Assembly: GCA_963576735.1 (NCBI GenBank)
Contig: OY755171.1
Span: 19,070,182 to 19,134,181 of the forward strand
Length of the DNA: 64,000 nt
Direction: 5' to 3'
Origin: Bedellia somnulentella
Lineage: Eukaryota > Arthropoda > Insecta > Lepidoptera > Bedelliidae
In this document: positions 22,729 to 36,400 of the stretch, in pieces
Numbering within the stretch: the first letter of the stretch is position 1
Layout of the letters: each line of letters opens with the position of its first letter
Position numbers and translations under genes: made by a program
The notes under the pieces: model-generated
Told to the model about the DNA's origin: nothing
The model's database searches: none
Seen by the model: only the letters and a program-made list of their open reading frames with translations

Positions 22729-24442
22729 TCATAAAATCCCGAAGAGGTTTCTGGAGAACGGCTCGTCGACGGTAACCAAGTGAACGTCCTTGATGACGAC
22801 GGGAAATGGCTGGCGACATTTGTGAGGCGAATTTTGTGCGTGGACTAATGGCGGGGGCGAGTTTGAGGGCGGAAAGCGGGATATGCGCTTTGGACGGAAT
22901 CTGGAATGTAAAATTTGTTATAATATATTTTCTGTGCGTTGAGGCTAGCAGCATGATGCTTTACATTATTGATATGTTTGATTTTATTTTACCCTCAGTA
23001 AACAAAATTATCAGAACCATAATATGTATTGAATATAATGTTGCAGTATCAGGTGTCTTAAATTACTTAGGGCCAGTTTCACCACTTACAGATAAAGTTT
23101 CAGATAGTTATCTGACACATCACGTTATCTGATAGATAAAAGTGGCTGATATATTTTGTAGGTTTCACCGTCTATCTATTAGATAAATTACCCGTTAGTT
23201 AAATTTACCTGCCAGATAACAATAAACAAGACGGCAACGTCGCTTTTATGCGTTTAGGTTTAACATTTGTGAATTAAGTCTTATTAAAAACATTTTGAGT
23301 CGTAATTTAATGTTTTTTGACATGAATTTCTCATGTGGGGATTATTACTCATAAATAAAAGATGTTATTAAAGGAAAGAAAAAATTTCGACACTGGCGGG
23401 GTTCGAACCCGCGACCTTCGGGTATAGGCCCCCGTCGCTCTGCCAACTGAGCTACAGTGTCAGTTGCGTTACTGACTAACTGAATATAATCTTTTATTTT
23501 GAATCGTCATAAAACCAACAGTTTTATTAAAAATACAATCAGAAACAATGTTTTTATTTAGAAAAATGCTTTCAAATGTTTGTAACCGTGTATATGTCAC
23601 AAAATTATGAATTACGATTTAAGAGCTTTCGTGAGAAATGGAATCTCGAAACGCAACGCAAATGCTGTTGGGCAACCGAGTGAAGTGTTTGTTTGTTCAA
23701 CTTTGTTTTGCTTTTTTGCTGTGTTGAGTTTCGTTTTTATAATTCACTATGGAAAAAAACGTGAAATTAATGTTAACTTCACTCAGGAAGAAACGGACTT
23801 GTTGGTGTCGCTTGCAGAGGCCAAAAAATATATATTAAAAATTATTCCAAAAATTCAAATAGGTCCATATTAGAGCACTTCTTATTACAATTTGAACATT
23901 GGTAAAGCAGTTTCATAATTTACCGTCTACAAGTGGCGGTAAATTATGAAAAAATTGTAAAAAAAGTTTCTTATCTGCCGGATAAGAATTTAAAAGCCAC
24001 TTGATGTGACTGATAAGATACCAGGGAGTTTATCTGCAAGATATCACTATCTGAGACCTGTGAAACCGAAACTTGTTGTTTATCCGGCAGATAAGTGCCG
24101 AATAGACTATCAGAGCGTTTATCTGTGAGTGGTGAAACTGGCCCTTAGAGTTTTAGAACTACCCCCAAACTAAAAAATCTACTCCATAAAAAAAGTATCG
24201 GTCAGTCAATCAATAAAATCATCAGTCATAAAAACACAAAAAGACAATACAAAACGGAATCTTACTCACGTATGGTGAGCCGAGCAGGTGCACGCGGCAA
24301 TGACGGCCCCAGCCGCCGCCTGTCTGCGCGCGTGGCGCTGGCAGACCACCGGCGGCGGCGGCGGCGCGCGGTCGTCTGTCGTCGCGCTCTTCTGGTTGGA
24401 GCGGACCATGGAGGCATATGTCGGGGCCGCTATGCGGACGGC
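22729..24442 (-). CDS. Nsun7: NSUN7-like last two exons (24442-24270 and 22900-22729)
   Basis: The penultimate exon follows TTTCCAG and reads AVRIAAPTYASMVRSNQKS, then a proline run and Ala/Cys-rich tail, ending in phase 2 at GTGAGT. The final exon enters with one base and reads FRPKRISRFPPSNSPPP and PVVIKDVHLVTVDEPFSRN before TGA. Two other frames are also open, but only this one fits the incoming phase. A basic, proline-rich tail is usual for NSUN7. Confidence 0.6.
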
Positions 24443-27400
24443 CTGGAAATGTGTCGAGTGTATCAAGTATTTGCAGAGCTTCACATTGGTAGCACGGGTT
24501 GTCGTTGTACTGATTACTAGACTGGCTGGGCCCGTCAGGTCCAGCCTGATCCCGTAATACGGATCTTTGCGACCATGAATTGCATCGTGAGTTGTAAAGT
24601 GTTATATAACATTGACAGCAACAGTGAATCAAGGATGCCAAAACCCGCAAAATAGCATTAAAAATAATAAATATGTCCCTCGGCATATCAATGGAGAACT
24701 GCCAGATTAATTCTCCTCCGAAAGCAAACAACCGTCGGATTCAGCCGCCACCACTTGGTCTTCTAGACTGATAAGGAAAAAACGGCAACGTATAACGGAA
24801 TTGGGGCCAATTTACCAGGTCATGGAAGCTGATCTGACACACAATTTGGGTTCTTGAATGGTAGAAAGAGCCCAAAAGCAATTGAGAAAATTGGATTGGA
24901 AGACAAAGAAGCAAGAAAAAGTACTCAAAGAACAAGTGAATACTCTGCCTTGATTGAGCTTCATGACCGAATCCTACTGACGGACGGTAATCGCCACTGG
25001 CTTCTGTTCTTATTAGACCAGCTTGATACCATATGATCCATGTAGAATGGCATATTTTACGTAGATCAAAAGAAGGTCGTTTATGCGTCCTTTTTACCAT
25101 ATCCTTGAAAATAGATTGGTATTTAGCCTGACGAATCTCTACCGGAAGTGCGTTCCACAATTGAAAAGCCTGCACAGTGAAGGAGGAGCCATAGAAATTG
25201 GTTGAATGAGAGGGAATACTTAATAGAAGATTATGTTCAGAACGTAGATTAGGATCGTAGGAATAGAAGAAAAATTGAAAACGTTCTTTTAGATAGAAAG
25301 AAAAGAAAGAAAGAAAGAGAGACATTTATTCGCTGTACAGAACATGGAAAAATAACATTAATAGAGAAAAAAAAATATAAAAAAACAACACATTATTCAA
25401 TTCTCAAAGCAAGAAAACAAAAGTAAACAAGAAAAAACATACAAATATAATAATTTAATGTTATTGACATGAATTCCTCATGTGGGGATTATTACTCATA
25501 AATAAAAGATGTTATTAAAGGAAAGAAAAATTTCGACACTGGCGGGGTTCGAACCCGCGACCTTCGGGTATACGCCCCCGTCGCTCTGCCAACTGAGCTA
25601 CAGTGTCAGTTGGCATCCAGCGCGAAATTTCTCTATCCTTTGTTTCTTTTTTTACACGTTCAAGTAGTGTTTGCGTTTCCTACCTCCGAATTTAGGATAG
25701 AGAAATTTCGCGCTGGATGCCAACTGACACTGTAGCTCAGTTGGCAGAGCGACGGGGGCGTATACCCGAAGGTCGCGGGTTCGAACCCCGCCAGTGTCGA
25801 AAATTTTTCTTTCCTTTAATAACATCTTTTATTTATGAGTAATACAAATATAATATTTAGAAGGCAAGGCCTCTGTGAGCTTTGGAAGCTCACAACACTG
25901 ATTTTCAGTCAGCACAGACTCAAGTGACATTGCGAGCATTACACCATACGGAACAGATAATTGGACATACGCACAAAAAGTTTATACAAATTTAAACAAC
26001 ATAATTGACAACTGTATATACTAAATAAACAAAGATAAATAATAATTATAGAATAAAAATATACAGATATAGAATACGAATATATAACTGTCGCACTATA
26101 AGATAACAGAAATATATACACATATATATAAACACACATACACATATATATACACACATATATATATGACATAACATAGTGATATGATACATGTAATGAT
26201 TTATAGGCATAATAAGATTTAAAAACATAATCATAATCATAAACGGGAATCTGCAGGTAGGACATTGCGGGATGGGTTTTGCTGTGCCAGCAAGTAATCT
26301 CTAAGCTTACGCCCAAAAGTTTTCCTACTGGTCGCAGCACGTATAGGTGGTGGAATATCATTCCAGCACTTGGACGCTGCAAATCTAAAGCTACCCCGAA
26401 ACGCCGCTGACCGGTGCATTGGCAAGATCGCTCTAACTTTAAACTGGTAGTCACTTTTTGACCATTGCAGTTTTTTATGCAAATAAGTGGGCGATTCCAG
26501 CTTAACTACACCGAACAGCAGAGTGGAAAGATGTAATCGTCTACGGCCCTGCATATTCAATAGCTTTGCATCGTCCAAGTACGGCGTGATATGGGAACGA
26601 GGAGGGATGCGAAAACAAAAACGTGCGCATGCGCTTTGCACACGCTGTATCAGCCTTTGTGTACGACCAAGAATGCAGCTGCCATAAACCACATCACAGT
26701 AGTTTAATCTCGATAATACCAGCGACTCACAGAGGTGAACACGCAAATCCACACTCAGGTAGTCGCGTATATTATAAATGAAAGGGGTGGCAGGATTGAA
26801 CATAATAGAGTAAAGGAAAGTGAGAGAGAGAGATAGTGAATGTGCATTCCGGCGGAGACGAATAGGAAGCCATTTAAGTTGAGTGCGATATGCAGCAACA
26901 TGATCATATTTCCGCAATCCAAAAATAAACCTAATGCAAAAGTTTTGGAGGCGCTCAAGTTTATTAAGTTGCTCTTCAGTTATATCAAGGTAGCAGGTAT
27001 CAGCATAGTCAAGAAGGGGCAGAAGAAGTGATTGAGCTAACGCAGTTTTAGTAGCAGTAGGAAGAAAATTACGCAATCTTCTGAGGGATTCCGCTGAAGC
27101 AAACTTCTTTCGGCCTACCATTACTAATTGGTGATAATATAAGGTCCCAAGATAAGGTGCTATCTATCATTTAACTAACTATAACTAGTTTACCGATCTC
27201 ACCTTCCAAAGGTTGTCTGGAAGAGATCGCTTTTAGCGATAAGACCGCCGATTGTACCTCATTGTAAACTGTATGATAATTTCTAATGTAAATTTGTGTT
27301 TGATGTACAATAAAGAGTTATTCTATTCTATTCTATTATTTATTTATTTATTTTATCCCTAGGTTTTTCACTGTAGGGCTAAAAGGTATTGATGTACCGT

Positions 27401-30400
27401 CTAATTATATAGGCGGTAGTGATGTATAGTCGATCCTAGAAATAATTCGAGAACCTACCGACTATAATTATCTGTTTCTTATTTGGATTCACTTTTAGTC
27501 CATATGCTTCACTCCATTTCAAAATCAGCTCCAAATCAACATTAATCAAGTTTGTGGACATATTTAATCGGCCAAAATTAGCCTGTGTGTAAATCTGAAT
27601 ATCATGTGCATAAAGGTGGTAGGAAGAAGTTAATTGAAGAAAAGGCATAAAGGTGGTAGGGAGAAGTTAGTTGAAGAGAAATACTATTTATCAATATAGC
27701 AAATAAAAGAGGAGACAATACAACACCTTGTGGAACACCTCAGTCACAAAATTCAAAATTGCTCAAAACAGGTCTCAAAATTGCTGAATTCAAACAGATG
27801 ATGGCTAGAGTATAGATGAACATAAATACTCATATTTGAGGCGTATTTATTGGTGTTACTAGATTCATGGTGATTGCGGGCTAAAACAAGATCAGTACCT
27901 ACAATATGAATCAATAATATTATATGACGCCATTTTAAAATGCCAATTTATCGCTCACCTCAGCAGCACTAGTCCTTGGACGTTTCTTATGATGAGTATT
28001 GCTGTGGGTAGTCGTCTTTTTCTTCACGACCGGAGCTGGCTGCGTCGCACTGAACAAACCTCTTTCTTCTGCTACATCTATCATGTATTTGGCGTCGAGT
28101 CGGTTAACTTCCTATAATGAGTTATGGACATGATAGTCATTTATGTTGTCCAAATTATTCATTTCATATTGAGGTAATATTATGTAGTGTTAGATATCAA
28201 TATCACTATCATTCTCATGGGTTTTCTAAGAGGCAACTTAGGGTTAGTCTGCCAACACGTACTAGGAAATAAGTAGGCTGAGCTCTTCCTTTTGGACTTA
28301 TACGAAATGAGATAGAAAAGTAAAATTGTTGGCTATCTTTTATGTTGTAAACGCTTAAATCTTTATCTAAATGATAATTTCGTTACGCTATTGATTTATT
28401 TTTTAATGATTACTTCATCTGTTATAAAAAAAACTATTGTCCTCACCTTTCTCTTAATAAGAGCAAGGTAACACCCATCCCTCGCAGTTATATAATCAAT
28501 GTCTAATCCATTCCCTAAAGTTGGTAGGGCTTGAATATGGAATATATCGGTATCTGGAATCTGAAACGAATGATAATTATAGCACACACAGTACGGATGT
28601 AAACGAAGCCAGAGAGGTTCGCCAGGATCGTACAAAGTGGCGATTGATAGTCTCTGCCTACCCCAATGGGAACTAACGGCGTGAGAATATGTATGTATGT
28701 AAACAGTACACTCACAAGGCGACGCGCACTATGGTTGTTCTTGACTAGTTTACAAAGAAATTGTGCTACAACATAAGACTACAAATGTGTTATGTAAAGC
28801 GGTTACTTTACTACAGGATTTGCATACATACATACATATACTCACGGCTATAAATCCCTTAACGGGGTAGCCAGAGCTTTGGAATGAAAAATTCCTCAGC
28901 CACTTTTGGAAGTTGATTGGGGAAAAGATGGTAATAATAAATGTTTTTGGTGACGGGTCTCCAACCACATCGCCCAAAAATCACTTAAAAAGCCCCTATA
29001 CCCTTAGTCGCCTCTTACGATCACCCACGGGTAGAAATGGGGTAGTGTTATTCTAAGCCGACACTACACAGAAAATAATATAAAATACAGGATTGATACC
29101 TTTGACTATGAACACTATAGACAGATTCATAATGCAACGGGAGAGTACCTCTTTAAGATAGCAATATTTTTCCCTGTAATGTTGCGATCACTAGAAAACA
29201 ATTACCCCAATATACTATAATCACCATTCTAAAAGCTACTTTTTAATTTGAAATTGATTACGTCAATTTATTGTTTCATTAAAGGTTTACTGTTTACTAT
29301 ATTATTTCCTGCTCTTTTTTGTTTAATTTTACCATTTATACTGATGTTTAATACACCGTGAAATCTAAAGCATTGTACTAACTATCAGGGATGAATCTTC
29401 CCATGATTACGAATAAATTTTTGTACGGGACTAACTTTGTTACTGGACAAAAAAAATCAGCTGTTCCATAAGTGCAAGTTATGTAAATATCATACGGGTC
29501 ATGGGTATAGTGGGGTCTATGTTTGTATTTTGAAAAATAAAAGACAGCGCTATTTTATACATGAGTTTTATTGCATTATTTACTATTGACCTTTAAACAA
29601 AATCAGTTTCGTGTGAAAATTTCGAATTCTTTCGTCTATTTCAGTCACATTTTTCATAAGATGATGTATTCGTACCTCTAAGTATTTTAAAGCTATAGCC
29701 TTTATTAACAGCACAAGGTGGTTTTCGAACGGATTTTGCTCTCTGATGTGGTCGTTTAATGTCGGAAATATTCTTTTACCTAAATTCTTTTTCAAAACAA
29801 CTGCGACCATTTGAGCCAAAGCTTAGTCTTTGGACAAAAACGAGGTGCCTTTCAATTTTATAGTATGCCTCAAAACTTTGGTTGATTTCCAATTGCATCT
29901 TCCAGTGGCCGCAATCCATTTTTCTCGTAGATTCGGGTCTTTAGGAAAACTGTAATGAATACGAAGAAATTAAATGAATATAACAAATTTATTACTTACT
30001 AATTCCGTAGATAACAATTGGAAATCATTCAGCGTCGCTATAGCGCGACGAAATTCATAATATACTCACTCATTAACATCATATTACTAATTTGAAAATT
30101 TTACCCTAACGACAGGGTAGGATGAAAACGTGAATTATGGCAACACTGAGATACTGCATATTTTTAGGTTATACTATTAAAAAATTGCTCAAAATAACTA
30201 AAGAAAATGCTAGTAATCTAGTTCAACGTAATTAACAGTTGAATCACTTATTTTCTGATCGCGCAATGTATTTATTATGTATTTATCTAAAGAAAAACAT
30301 TAAAAAACTCACTCACTTGTGGAAAGTCAATCCTTCGATGTGTTTTTCGCTGTGGCTTCCGCAGCCAAGCACGCTACACCCAACCATACCTTACTAAATA

Positions 30401-33400
30401 ATAACTTAAATAATGGAGTCTCTTTTGTCACAATAACAATATACAAATGAATAAAATCTTTCTCAAAATCAAAAGAAAACCAAAATCGCTCACAAGTCGA
30501 CGCTTTGTTTGTCACAATTTAAAAATGTGCCATCAACAAAACGGGTTACGCGATAGAGATGACAATAAAGATTTGTGTCTCTTTCTAACATATAAGAACT
30601 TAAATAAGGGCTTCTCTTTTTAAAATGGATGACGTAACATCGCTCTGTCTATAGTGTTCATAGTCAAAGATTGATACCCTTTTCTTTGTTACAATACAGG
30701 ATTTGGAACAAAGAAAAGGGTATCAACGCTAACGAACGTTTCTAAGCTTATCGCGCTTGACCGATATTTCATAGCAGAAGTGTATGTGTGTGTTCATTAA
30801 ACTTAAAACGTATTTTGTCCAGAATTGCATACTCACGTCGTCCTCCTTATTCTCAGATTCTGTTGTTGGCTCGCGGCCTAATCCTGGTATAGGCCTGGCA
30901 GTAGCCATCATTGCTAAAACTACCTCTTTGGCATTATTGTTGTCTGTATTTTTGGGTGAAACAACTTGAGGTGCTGCTTGACTTTGCTCCAGATTATTTT
31001 CTTCATCTTTATTAGCACCATTTTCCAAGTTTATATCCATTGAATCTATCGATGTAATACTGTTCGCCGTTTCTGGACGGACTTTTCCACCCTAAAAAAG
31101 AAAAGATGCATGAATGACCCATTTATTTATATCATTACCGACGTCATGTATTACTTACATACATACATACATATACTCACGGCTGTAAATCCCTACAAGG
31201 GGTAGCCAGAGCTGAGGAACTAGAAGTTCCTCGGCCACTTTTGGAAAGTAGAGTGGGGAAAAGATGGTAAAAATAAAGGTTGTTGGTGATGGGTCTCCAA
31301 CCGCATCGCCCAAAAATCCCTTAATAGCCCCAATACCGTTAGTCGCCTCTTACGTACACCCACCGGAAGAAATGGGGTAGTGCTATTCTAAGCCGACACT
31401 ACACAGCATATTACTTACACTGCGTTTCTTCTTCAGGTACACGTGTCTTTCTCTTGCTAGTTTATTAGCCTCATTTACAGCCCTTGTGACTTGAGCCTTG
31501 TTTTCTGCTTCCAATATAGAGTGCGTTTCATAAAGGATTAGCTGTATCTGTAAAAAATAATTATATAGGCTGACAATTTTTATAAAGGTTTCAAGATTTT
31601 ACGTTTTATTAAATAAAATATTAATATGAAAACTATATTGAAGCTATGTTAGAAACAAACCCAGTTCTTTCTTCTAAACCCTAAACTTCAGCCTACAAGC
31701 AAGCTTTCTTTACAGATATTTTAACGATACGGTTAAGCTGTTATTTTTGTTGTGTAAACCTATTATTTCATTTCAAAAGTAACTAGCCTTTAAGGTAAAA
31801 TATTTAAAAACTGCAACGCTAACTTTAAATATATAACCCAAACCTGTGGCTTCGAAAGTAGAGCTTTCAAAGTTTTCTTTTGTTCATCCAAAATTGATAA
31901 AACGCGTGCTTTGCCTTCTCTGTTTACCTCGGATTCTGTAAGTATCTGAAAATAAGTGGACAATACTTGATAATCGTGAAAAGAATGGATACTCTACACC
32001 CACACCCATACACTGGCACATCTGGATTAGACAAGTGAAGCGTACCATTTTTGGTCTCTGCTTTGACTACATTTTGATTTGTTATTTAAAGGTTTTCAAT
32101 AATATTCATTATTACCATCACTTTACGTACCTCCAGCATAGTGATATCTCCTCCGCGACCACAAACCAAGTCAATAGGATCAGACACCCCCGAGTAAGAG
32201 TTGGGAGGGGTAGCCAGCACCGCAACAACCCCTTCTAAAGCACTATTAACCTCCGGGGTGTCGCAGTACACGAAGTCGCTTATCACTTGCACTGGGGCGT
32301 CCAGACTTGATGATGCTTCTACTCCGAGATTTCGAAGGTCCGTCAAATAACTATCTATTCTGAAATAGAAAAAAAATATTCCTGTAATGTTTCTGTTCAC
32401 GTCAGCTCTTCTTATGAGTGTCCTATGAGGCAACTTTTAAGGAAGCGCAGATATTAAGGTTTTTGAAGAAAATACTGGAAACCAGTATAGTAACCATATT
32501 TTCTGGTCCAAAATTCCGCAGAGTCTAAAGACAAAGTTCTTTGACTAATGTGTGTTGCCAGTCATGACCTACGACACAGAGACGTGGCCTCTAACAATGG
32601 GCCTCATTAGAAGGCTCCGAGTCACCCAAAGGGCAATGGAGAGGGCTATGTTAGGAGTTTCACTACGCGATCGAATCCGCAACGAGGAGATCCGTAGAAG
32701 AACCGGGGTCACTGACATAGCCCGAAGAATTGTAAAACTGAAGTGGCAATGGGCAAGGCACATTGCACGCAGAGCCGACGGCCGTTGGGGCTCGAAGTTT
32801 CTGGAGTTGCGGCCACGTACCGGACGACGCAGTGTGGGTAGGCCTCCCACAAGGTGGACCGACGACTTGGTCAAGGTCGCGGGAAGCCTATGGATGAGGG
32901 AGCACAGGACCGGTCGTTGTGGATCATTGGGGGAGACCTATGTCCAGCAGTGGACGTCTATAGGCTGAAGATGATGATGATGACTGGAAACCAATCAATA
33001 AAAATCCATAGTTTTACGTAATTTTTTCCTACTCAACCTATTTTCCTATGAACTTTCGAAAGTGGTTGAGAAATTATTTATTTCAAAGCTCTAGCTCTTC
33101 AACTCTCGCCACTTAAACGCTTTCCACGAGAAAAAACGAGATAATATTGACATACTTATCTCCCGCTCCAAACACAATAAGCTTGCCAATCGAAGGAGTA
33201 ACAATAGTATTCGGGGAAGTCTTTCCTTTATCCGTCATGGCCAAGTCTCGGAGCTGGGCTGCCAAATACGCAGAGCATCTGGCTGAAGAAGCGTGCGTCT
33301 GGGCTACTGCCCCTTTGATGGAGTTTGCTCTTATTGCTCGGCATAGTGTCGATGCGCCTTCGCAGAATTCTCGCTCCTAGGACCATTCAAATTGATGATT

Positions 33401-36400
33401 AGAAATAAAAGACGATTTGTTGAAAAATACAAGCAATGCAATTGGTGTGCATAGATGGCTGTGTAAGAGGAGTGACAAAATGTATAGCTAACTTGAAGCA
33501 CATTTAAGTTCATTTGTCTTTTGGTGCAGAAAACCGTTAACATTCCGACTGGCGTACATTATTTTGTTTTATCGAGTCATATTTCATATCTTTTTTTCTT
33601 TTTGGTGATAATTAACTGTAAATACTATAGGCGGCGGCAGCGGGCGGTGCGGTGGCAAACTGTCAGATGGTAAAGTGAGACTGAAAATGATGACAATAAA
33701 GAAGCAACGCATAACTCACCTGAAGCACAATAACACCTTCTTTGATCAACGATAACTCCCCTATTTTACCTGAAGGCGGTCGCAATGTGATAAACCTACA
33801 AAAAATATAGATTTAATTTTAGGTGTTTTTAATAAAAGTAATAAGCTCTTTGTTAGACCCATAGCATATGCATGTTATTCTATCCTGAAATTTTTATACG
33901 GTATCCTATATATTTACGTACAAATAGTCGCGCCATTTGGGGTGGGTGAGACTATCGATTGCGCGAAGGACGATATTAAGAAACTTCTCCATCTTGTCTC
34001 ACATAAAAGAGTTTGAATGTCTTAAACCCTTCATCAATCTAAGGTGTAAGTGTGTTTCTGTTTACAGGGGTGCCTGTTGTCCCAGAGCGTGGTGCATTCC
34101 GGGCACTAAATAAACTTGCTTTGCCAAGCGCGGCTCTGGCATAGTGGGCAATAATCTTTCATAGCTGACGGTTGGTGTTACATGTTTTAGTACATACATA
34201 CATACATTCATATACTCACGGCTGTAAATCCCTAGAAGGGGTAGCCAGAACTAAGGAATTAGAAATTCCTCAGCCACTTTTGGAAATGTGAGTGGGGAAA
34301 AGATGGTAAAAATAAAGGTTGTTGGTGATGGGTCTCCAACCGCATCGCCCAAAAATCCCTTAAAAGCCCAAATACCGTTAGTCGCCTCTTAAGTACACCC
34401 ACCGGAAGAAATGGGGTAGTGCTATTCTAAGCCGACACTACACAGCATGTTTTAGTCTTGGCTTAGAATAGCACAAACCCATTTCTTCACGCAGGTGTCG
34501 TAAGAGGCTACTTAGGGTATTGGGGCTTTTAAAGTGATCATTCGGCGATGCGGTTGAAGACCTAACTCTAAAAATCCTCTTTTTCTCCACTTTACTTCCT
34601 AAAGTGGGTGCAGGTTTTTGAACTTTAAAGGGTTGGATACCCCGTTTTGGAATAAATATTTGTAAATAAATTTAAGGCTCTTACCTAGGACACACCCGAT
34701 CGAACCTGTACTCCCCCGCACAGAGCTGCTTGGAGCCGCTGTACGAGTAGCCGAGACTGTGCAGACTTCGAACCAAGTTTGCAACTTTCCTATCATCGGA
34801 ACAAACACCAATAAATAAATTAACACAAACGGACATACTACACATTAAGTTAGCCTTTAAAAAAGTACAATAATGATTTGAGGTAGGGGATATTAACTCG
34901 AAAATGGCCTCAGCGGGGTCGATAAGCGAGTCAATTACTAGCTAGGCCACGGAATTTATACAATATAAGTACAATAGCATCCTCTTGCAGAATTTTAATA
35001 ATTAGCGTTTAAAATGAGTTAATTTAAGGTAATTTAGTAAAATTTTTACTTGGCTTTAAAAGTGTTGACCCATCCAGTGATGGTTTCTTTGTTGACGCAC
35101 GCCGATATTCGTTCTTCCCTTAAATGCGGAGGTAGAAGCGCGGATAACCTGCACATGTACAGAATACATATTAAATTGAATCTCTATTGCCCTAAGTCTC
35201 ACTCTACGCTATTTTATTTAAATGGAAGTTGTGAAAATTTAATCGGATATCTTATTAGAATAGAATAGAATAACTCTTTATTGTACATCAAACACAAATT
35301 TACAAAAGAAATTATCATACAGTTTACAGTGAGGTACAATCGGCGGTCTTATCGCTAAAAGCGATCTCTTCAGTGATATTCATTGATATCACAGCACAGG
35401 AAAATCATATATTTCCGGTGGGACTACATATTCGTGAATAACCATCTTATCTCAACTCATCACCCACTCGCGCAGCGTTCCCACTTTTTGCCCGTTTAAT
35501 GTCAGATTAGAATATTACCACCCCTTTCCACCTACGGGTGTTGTAAGAGGCGACTATAGGTATGGGGTTTTTTTAAGTTGTTTTTGGGTGATGCGGTTGG
35601 AGACCAATCATTCTCCCCTATCAACTTCCAAATGAGGCTGAGGAGTTTCTAGCTCTGAAATTCAAGCTACCCCTTTTTTGGATTTATGGCTGTGAGTATA
35701 TGTATGTATGTATTCCAACAAGTAATAAGTTAAAGCCTATTACCGCATTCTACGACGCACTATCACATGCCAATTTACAATTATGGAACACAGAAATAAA
35801 TTTAATAACAAAGATAATATTTACGAAAATGCCTTATTCTTAATCCGTATCCTAGAGATAGCCGCTGCAAAATGTACTCTATGCTTCCAAACCGCCTTCT
35901 CAATATCTTCGAAAGGAAACCCCATTTTCTGTAGAAGAGTGATGGCTTTCTCCCCCTCCTCCCGGGCTCTGGTCTCCCACTTCCTCCGAGCCAACTCCAT
36001 CACAAAAAGCCAGACTAAATGGCGGTGGTTTAGATGCTGAAAAAAGAATTATAATATAACAAATTAATATATCACTAAAAGCACCAGGTGATTTTCGTGG
36101 GATTGAAGATTATTGTTCTATGCAACAGATATATTGAAGTGTACCGGAAATGTTTGGCTAAAGATAGTTTTTTTTTTCAAAACATTATGGAATCTTTTAA
36201 ACTGTGTTATTTATATATTTTTTACATGTTATTTAATTACATATTATTCCAGTGTTAAGTTATACAAGATACGGCGATATTATTCCCCTACCAACATTTT
36301 TGTTTTGTCTTTAATTCCATAAAGAAGTGTTTTAATTACATACGAGTAGGTGCTGTGAAAGTTTATTAAAACTGCTTCACTAAAACCATTACCGCCCCAT

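Noticed and set aside
22806..23132. Plus-strand ORF of 108 codons
   Set aside because: It is the antisense shadow of the last NSUN7 exon and continues into a transposable element.
24222..24731. 169-codon minus ORF as an independent gene
   Set aside because: It runs through an acceptor at 24443 and donor at 24269 in another frame than the one required by NSUN7 phases; most of it is intron.
35825..36003. Separate UBA-domain protein on the minus strand
   Set aside because: The stop is intronic; splicing at GTAAAT joins it in phase to the rest of the NSUN7 gene.
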